This document shows, piece by piece, positions 43,596-47,452 of a stretch of DNA of 47,452 bases. The first letter of the stretch is position 1; each line of letters opens with the position of its first letter. Location of the stretch: the NCBI GenBank assembly GCA_023381895.1, contig JAMCTA010000048.1, positions 1 to 47,452 of the forward strand, read 5' to 3'. The notes under the pieces are model-generated. The model saw nothing but the letters and a program-made list of their open reading frames with translations. It was not told where the DNA came from and ran no database searches. This stretch comes from Chloroflexota bacterium. GTDB taxonomy: Bacteria > Chloroflexota > UBA4733. The position numbers and the translations under genes are program-made.

Positions 43596-44624
43596 ATGAA
43601 GTGGCTCATTACGGGCGGCGCTGGATTCGTCGGCTGCAACACTGCGAAGCGATTGATCGAGCGCGGCGATCAAGTGGTGATCTTTGACAATCTGAGCCGG
43701 CGAGGCGCAGGTGTCAATCTGGACTGGCTCAGTTCATTAGGATCTTTCCAGCTAATTCAGGCAGATGTCCGGGACTACGAAGCTGTGGAAGCGGCAATAC
43801 GCGACCAGCACGACGTTGACGTGCTGTTGCATCTCGCGGCCCAGGTAGCCGTCACTACCTCCGTTCGTGACCCCCGACAGGACTTCGAGATCAATGCGCT
43901 AGGTACCTTAAACGTGTGCGAGGCGATTCGGCAGAGTGGGCGTGAGATCATCCTGCTCAATGCTTCGACGAACAAGGTGTATGGCGCGTTGGAGCATGAG
44001 GCGCTGACGGAAGAGGCACAGCGCTACATGCTACGTGATCGCCCCGACGGCATTGTTGAGGCGCAACCACTGGACTTTCATTCGCCTTACGGCTGCTCAA
44101 AAGGAGCAGCCGACCAGTACGTGCGCGACTACGGCCGCATCTACGGCCTTCCTACCGTCTGCTTTCGCCAATCCTGCATCTATGGCCGTCGCCAGTTCGG
44201 GATCGAAGACCAAGGGTGGGTAGCCTGGTTCCTTATTGCGGCCCTCACGGGAAAGCCAATTACCGTGTACGGCGATGGCAAGCAGGTCCGTGATTTGCTC
44301 TTTGTTGACGACCTCGTTGATTGCTATCTGGCGGCGGTTGAACGTATTGAAACGACTCGGGCACAGATCTACAACGTAGGGGGAGGCGCTGGCAACACCC
44401 TTTCGCTGCTGGAGTTACTCGCCCTGATACGGGAGCGCTACGGAATCCATGTCAACTATCGCTTCGAGCAGGAGAGGCCGGGTGACCAGAAGATCTTCGT
44501 GAGCGACATCGGCAAGGCTCGTCGCGACCTCGATTGGCAGCCACACATCAGCATCCTGCAAGGAATTGACCTCCTGGTCACCTGGCTCCGTCAGCACATC
44601 GCCCTTTTTGACAGCGCTACCTAA
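43596..44624 (+). CDS. NAD-dependent epimerase, CDP-paratose 2-epimerase-like
   Basis: A 342-residue extended SDR enzyme. MKWLITGGAGFVGCNTAKRL binds NAD, and DNLSRRGAGVNLDWL follows. LNASTNKVYGALEHEAL precedes the catalytic HSPYGCSKGAADQYV (Tyr and Lys). QSCIYGRRQFGIEDQGWVAW and YGDGKQVRDLLFVDDLV are strongly like RfbE/CDP-tyvelose epimerases, which invert C2 of a CDP-dideoxysugar. No genes for CDP-dideoxysugar synthesis lie in the window, so the natural substrate may differ. AAGGA lies 11 bases before the ATG at 43596; the longer frame from 43545 precedes it. It probably supplies a sugar to the locus. Confidence 0.85.
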   Translation: MKWLITGGAGFVGCNTAKRLIERGDQVVIFDNLSRRGAGVNLDWLSSLGSFQLIQADVRDYEAVEAAIRDQHDVDVLLHLAAQVAVTTSVRDPRQDFEINALGTLNVCEAIRQSGREIILLNASTNKVYGALEHEALTEEAQRYMLRDRPDGIVEAQPLDFHSPYGCSKGAADQYVRDYGRIYGLPTVCFRQSCIYGRRQFGIEDQGWVAWFLIAALTGKPITVYGDGKQVRDLLFVDDLVDCYLAAVERIETTRAQIYNVGGGAGNTLSLLELLALIRERYGIHVNYRFEQERPGDQKIFVSDIGKARRDLDWQPHISILQGIDLLVTWLRQHIALFDSAT

Positions 44625-44737
44625 ACCCAGGCCCGACCAGGCCGCGGGGGCGCCCGTTAATGTCCGAAGGTTTGCCAAACTCAAAATCGGTTAAGCTGGA
44701 ACTCACGTCACAGTGACAAGTTAGGGCACGCCGAGGT

Positions 44738-46129
44738 ATGAGCGATACTCTGAACGGTTTTCGGGCACGGTGCAAGGCGCAGTTACTCTTCCGGCGAATG
44801 GCGCTAGCGACGAAAAGCGCCATGCCTGAGGGTGCCGTAGCACTTGTACACGACTACCTTGTGGACGCCGGCGGAGCAGAGCGCATCCTCCTGTCGCTGG
44901 CGCAGTTCTATCCCGATGCGCTGATCTACACGTCTCTCTTCGATCCACAGAACACCGATCACGATGTTCCGGGGGAGCGTGTGCGCACCTCTTTCCTTCA
45001 GCGCTGGTACCCGGGCAAGCGCTTCTATCAGGCGCTGCTCCTGGCCTTCCCGATTGCCTTCCAGCGGCTCAAACCGCACGCCCGGGTAGTGCTCTCCGAT
45101 AGCAGCGGTTTCGCCAAGGCTGTCCATATTTCGCCGGGGAGCGTACACGTCTGCTACTGCTACACCCCGCCGCGTTTCGCCTGGCGTGCCGGCGGATACG
45201 CCGAGCAACAGGGCTGGGGGCCAATCCGGCGGTGGGGCTTGGGGTTGCTGGCGGCGCCCCTCCGCCGCTGGGATCGCCGGATTGCGCGCCGCGTCGACTA
45301 CTTCGTCGCCATGTCCGGCAATACCGCCCGACGCATCGAGGAGGCCTACGGCCGTCGCCCGGCCATTATTCCGCCCCCGGTGGAGACCAAGAGCTTCTTC
45401 CCCGCCCCGTCGCCCCCAGGCGAGCGTTACTTTCTCACCGCTTCTCGGCTCGTTGCTTACAAGCGAATTGACTTAGCGGTTCTAGCATGTTCGCGACTCG
45501 GGCTTCGCCTCAAAGTTGCCGGGGATGGCCCCGACCTTCCTCGCCTCCGCCGATTAGCGGGCCCGACAGTGGAGTTCATCGGCCGCGTTTACCACGCGGA
45601 CTTGGATCGCTTATACGCTGGCTGTGTGGCGCTGCTCCAGCCTGGGGAAGAGGACTTCGGCTTGACGCCGTTGGAAGCGAACGCTGCAGGGCGACCAGCT
45701 ATCGCCTACGGAGCAGGCGGGGCGTGCGATACTGTGCGCGATCGTATTACCGGCCGCCTCTTCTACCCACAGACAGCGGATGCCCTCACAGATGTTTTGC
45801 AAGAGTTCTTGCACGAACAATACGATCCAGACACTCTACGCGCGTACGCGCTGCGGTATAGCGAACAAGTCTTCCATCGGCGGATCGCGGCCTTCGTCGA
45901 CTTTGCGAGCGCCCGCCCCGGCCGACCCGAAAGCGACGACTGGCTGGCCGATTGGAGCCGGCTGGATCAGGCCCTGCTGGCGGAGCTCCGACAGGAGGTC
46001 GCCCGCCAGGTGGAAGCGGAGAGTGCGCGCGTTCCTGCTACGTCTGGTCCGCTGCCGCCCGCTGCAACCAAAACTACTCCGGCGGACGTGCCGGCCGCCT
46101 CGGAGCCGGCCAGCTACTCGGGGCATTGA
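44738..46129 (+). CDS. GT4-family glycosyltransferase (WbaZ/mannosyltransferase-like)
   Basis: A 463-residue GT-B enzyme. VALVHDYLVDAGGAERILLS is the acceptor-side motif of WbaZ-type mannosyltransferases, and VCYCYTPPRFAW is typical of this branch. YFLTASRLVAYKRIDLAVLA and EEDFGLTPLEANAAGRPAIA give the donor domain and EX7E motif. A tail of about 70 residues, rich in Pro, Ala and Glu, follows the fold. Three ATGs are possible (44738, 44798, 44822) and none has an ideal ribosome binding site. The stop shares a base with the next ATG (TGATG). Confidence 0.84.
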   Translation: MSDTLNGFRARCKAQLLFRRMALATKSAMPEGAVALVHDYLVDAGGAERILLSLAQFYPDALIYTSLFDPQNTDHDVPGERVRTSFLQRWYPGKRFYQALLLAFPIAFQRLKPHARVVLSDSSGFAKAVHISPGSVHVCYCYTPPRFAWRAGGYAEQQGWGPIRRWGLGLLAAPLRRWDRRIARRVDYFVAMSGNTARRIEEAYGRRPAIIPPPVETKSFFPAPSPPGERYFLTASRLVAYKRIDLAVLACSRLGLRLKVAGDGPDLPRLRRLAGPTVEFIGRVYHADLDRLYAGCVALLQPGEEDFGLTPLEANAAGRPAIAYGAGGACDTVRDRITGRLFYPQTADALTDVLQEFLHEQYDPDTLRAYALRYSEQVFHRRIAAFVDFASARPGRPESDDWLADWSRLDQALLAELRQEVARQVEAESARVPATSGPLPPAATKTTPADVPAASEPASYSGH

Positions 46130-47250
46130 TGGGTCCTATTTGGAAGAGAGCGGTGCTGGCGGCAAGTCTGCTAACCGCTCTGGTCGCCGGCACTGCCGGT
46201 TGCGGCCGAGTGTCTGCGCCTCCGGCCAACCTGCCGGTGTACGTGCCCCACGTGCCGCCCACGCCACCATCCTCGGCAGGCTCTGCTGCGGTCACCAGGC
46301 AACGCGCCGCGCCGGCGATCTCCCCGGTATCCGCACCGCCGGCAGAGGCCGGCAGCATTGCCCACGATAACCGTTTCGCTGTAGACATGGATGCCTTGCC
46401 GGCCGGCTCCACGGCGCATGCCTTGCAGGTGTTGCACGTCCAGTGGTTCGCTGGCTCCGCAACCGGCGTGCTGGATCATTCGCCCGACCAGATTCAATCC
46501 CTGCCCACCGACCCGGCGCAGGTCGCTGTACTGGCGCGGCGCTATCCCGGCCGGGTCTGGTCGTTCGGCCAGGAGCCGAACGGGATCACGGCCTCGTCGC
46601 CGGAGTCCCAGCCGGCGGCCTACGCGGCGCGGCTGCACGCGGTAGCGACGGCGCTGCATGCCGCCGATCCCACTGCCCGGCTGCTCGGTCCCGATGTCCT
46701 GGATTGGTCCGCCGGCTGCACCGGCTGTGGCGGCATGACGACCGGCCAGGCCTGGACCGAAGCGATGCGCAAAGCCTACCTCGCTGCCTACGGCCAGGAG
46801 GTCCCCTTCGACATCTGGAGTATCCACACCTACCCGCTGGACTGGCAGCACCTGCCGACCGTGAACTATCAGGAGATGGAACAGCAACTGATCGGCCTGC
46901 GCCACTGGCTGGACAGCATCCCCAATCTGCGCGACAAGCCGATCTGGGATACGGAGCTAGGTGTGCATTGGGGCTACACCGCCTATCAGTTCGCCACGGT
47001 CGACGGCAAGTCGACGCTGCTGCCCGCCGGTCAGTTGCGCACCGACCTGGTCGAGAACTACCTGCGCCAGTTCCTGGCCTGGCTCGTGATCAATGGGCCA
47101 CGCTACGACATTGCGCGCTGGTTCGTCTTCGCCGCCTACAACCCGGACGTACCGGGCGACCACGCCGGCGCCATCTCCCTGCTCGACGGGCCCGGCCCCG
47201 ACGTTCGCCTGACCTCGTTTGGCCGCATCTTCCTCGCCGCGCAGCAGTGA
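46129..47250 (+). CDS. Secreted glycoside-hydrolase-like protein, lipoprotein-like
   Basis: A 373-residue paralogue of the product of 12500-13771. A signal segment (AVLAASLLTALVAGTAGC) ends at Cys25; TAGC is only a weak lipobox, so lipid attachment is uncertain. A Pro/Ala/Ser-rich stretch (about 27-78) replaces the first domain of the paralogue. The catalytic-type domain has RVWSFGQEPNGI (E149, candidate acid/base) and DKPIWDTELGVHWGY (E276, candidate nucleophile), with FDIWSIHTYPLDWQHLPTV. Substrate unknown. The ATG at 46129 overlaps the glycosyltransferase stop, tying it to the assembly genes. The longer frame from 45952 lies inside that gene. Confidence 0.75.
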   Translation: MGPIWKRAVLAASLLTALVAGTAGCGRVSAPPANLPVYVPHVPPTPPSSAGSAAVTRQRAAPAISPVSAPPAEAGSIAHDNRFAVDMDALPAGSTAHALQVLHVQWFAGSATGVLDHSPDQIQSLPTDPAQVAVLARRYPGRVWSFGQEPNGITASSPESQPAAYAARLHAVATALHAADPTARLLGPDVLDWSAGCTGCGGMTTGQAWTEAMRKAYLAAYGQEVPFDIWSIHTYPLDWQHLPTVNYQEMEQQLIGLRHWLDSIPNLRDKPIWDTELGVHWGYTAYQFATVDGKSTLLPAGQLRTDLVENYLRQFLAWLVINGPRYDIARWFVFAAYNPDVPGDHAGAISLLDGPGPDVRLTSFGRIFLAAQQ

Positions 47251-47417
47251 CAGGGGATGAACCTCTCCCGCACGCCTCGCTCACCAGGCATGGTCCGTTT
47301 CAAGAGAAAGCACCGCGATGGGGCTGTCGAGCAGAGAGAAGCGTACCAGCGGGTCAGGCCCGTGTCACTGCATTTGACAGAGCGTGGATAATCTCCAACA
47401 ACTAGAGGTGATCCATC

Positions 47418-47452
47418 GTGACCATAGTGCATAAGGGGATCGAGACGGGGGA
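47418..47452 (+). CDS. Possible gene start, cut by the window edge
   Basis: A GTG at 47418 has GAGGTG seven bases upstream and reads TIVHKGIETG up to the end of the window. The ribosome binding site is good, but eleven codons are too few to identify anything. The preceding 167 bases after the hydrolase-like gene show no coding signal. Confidence 0.35.
   Translation, partial: MTIVHKGIETG

Overview
The window reads as one piece of a GC-rich bacterial chromosome, most likely from the phylum Chloroflexota (possibly Thermomicrobia or a relative). This rests on gene content: a compact hrcA-grpE-dnaJ set, a DUF4012 membrane protein, paired secreted TIM-barrel hydrolase-like proteins, and a short Cys/His domain of a type I associate with Chloroflexota proteins. 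The assignment is inference; no rRNA or other decisive marker is present.

Region 1 (1-6.1 kb) is housekeeping. It holds a TPR protein with an acidic tail, the heat-shock set hrcA-grpE-dnaJ (dnaK is not here), a small acidic protein, a double-GNAT acetyltransferase and a Nudix hydrolase. A tRNA-Thr(UGU)-like sequence overlaps the 3' end of grpE.

Region 2 (6.2-10.2 kb, minus strand) looks like a sugar-nucleotide operon. Its order of transcription is an SqdB-like epimerase (frameshifted at an A5 run), a left-handed beta-helix acyltransferase, a Gfo/Idh/MocA oxidoreductase and a DegT aminotransferase. An IS110-family transposase remnant follows.

Region 3 (10.7-23.2 kb) carries three of the four GDP-heptose genes: gmhB-like, hddC-like and hddA-like. 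With them are a secreted hydrolase-like protein, DUF4012, a sugar-phosphate transferase whose usual Asp-Glu dyad is missing, an epimerase with a CxxC insertion, an internally deleted gmhB remnant, a Cys/His-domain membrane protein and a Wzz/BY-kinase fusion.

Region 4 (23.2-46.1 kb) is a polysaccharide assembly locus. It has a truncated ABC-2 permease, a Wzx-type flippase, a Wzy/WaaL-type protein, eleven glycosyltransferases, four intact and one decayed methyltransferase, a second beta-helix acyltransferase and a CDP-paratose 2-epimerase-like enzyme. It contains several traces of recent rearrangement. These are an 11-G run that puts a glycosyltransferase out of frame, a methyltransferase copy with about 50 residues deleted between two Leu-Ala-Glu triplets, a shifted 3' end in another glycosyltransferase, and a perfect 19-bp inverted repeat.

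Region 5 (46.1-47.5 kb) has a paralogue of the secreted hydrolase-like protein, so two copies lie near the two ends of the assembly locus.

Together, regions 2 to 5 are best read as a capsule, exopolysaccharide or S-layer-glycan locus. Activated sugars, probably including a heptose, would be built into a repeat unit on a lipid carrier, flipped, polymerised under the Wzz/BY-kinase, and possibly trimmed outside the cell by the two hydrolase-like proteins. All functions are read from sequence motifs only.
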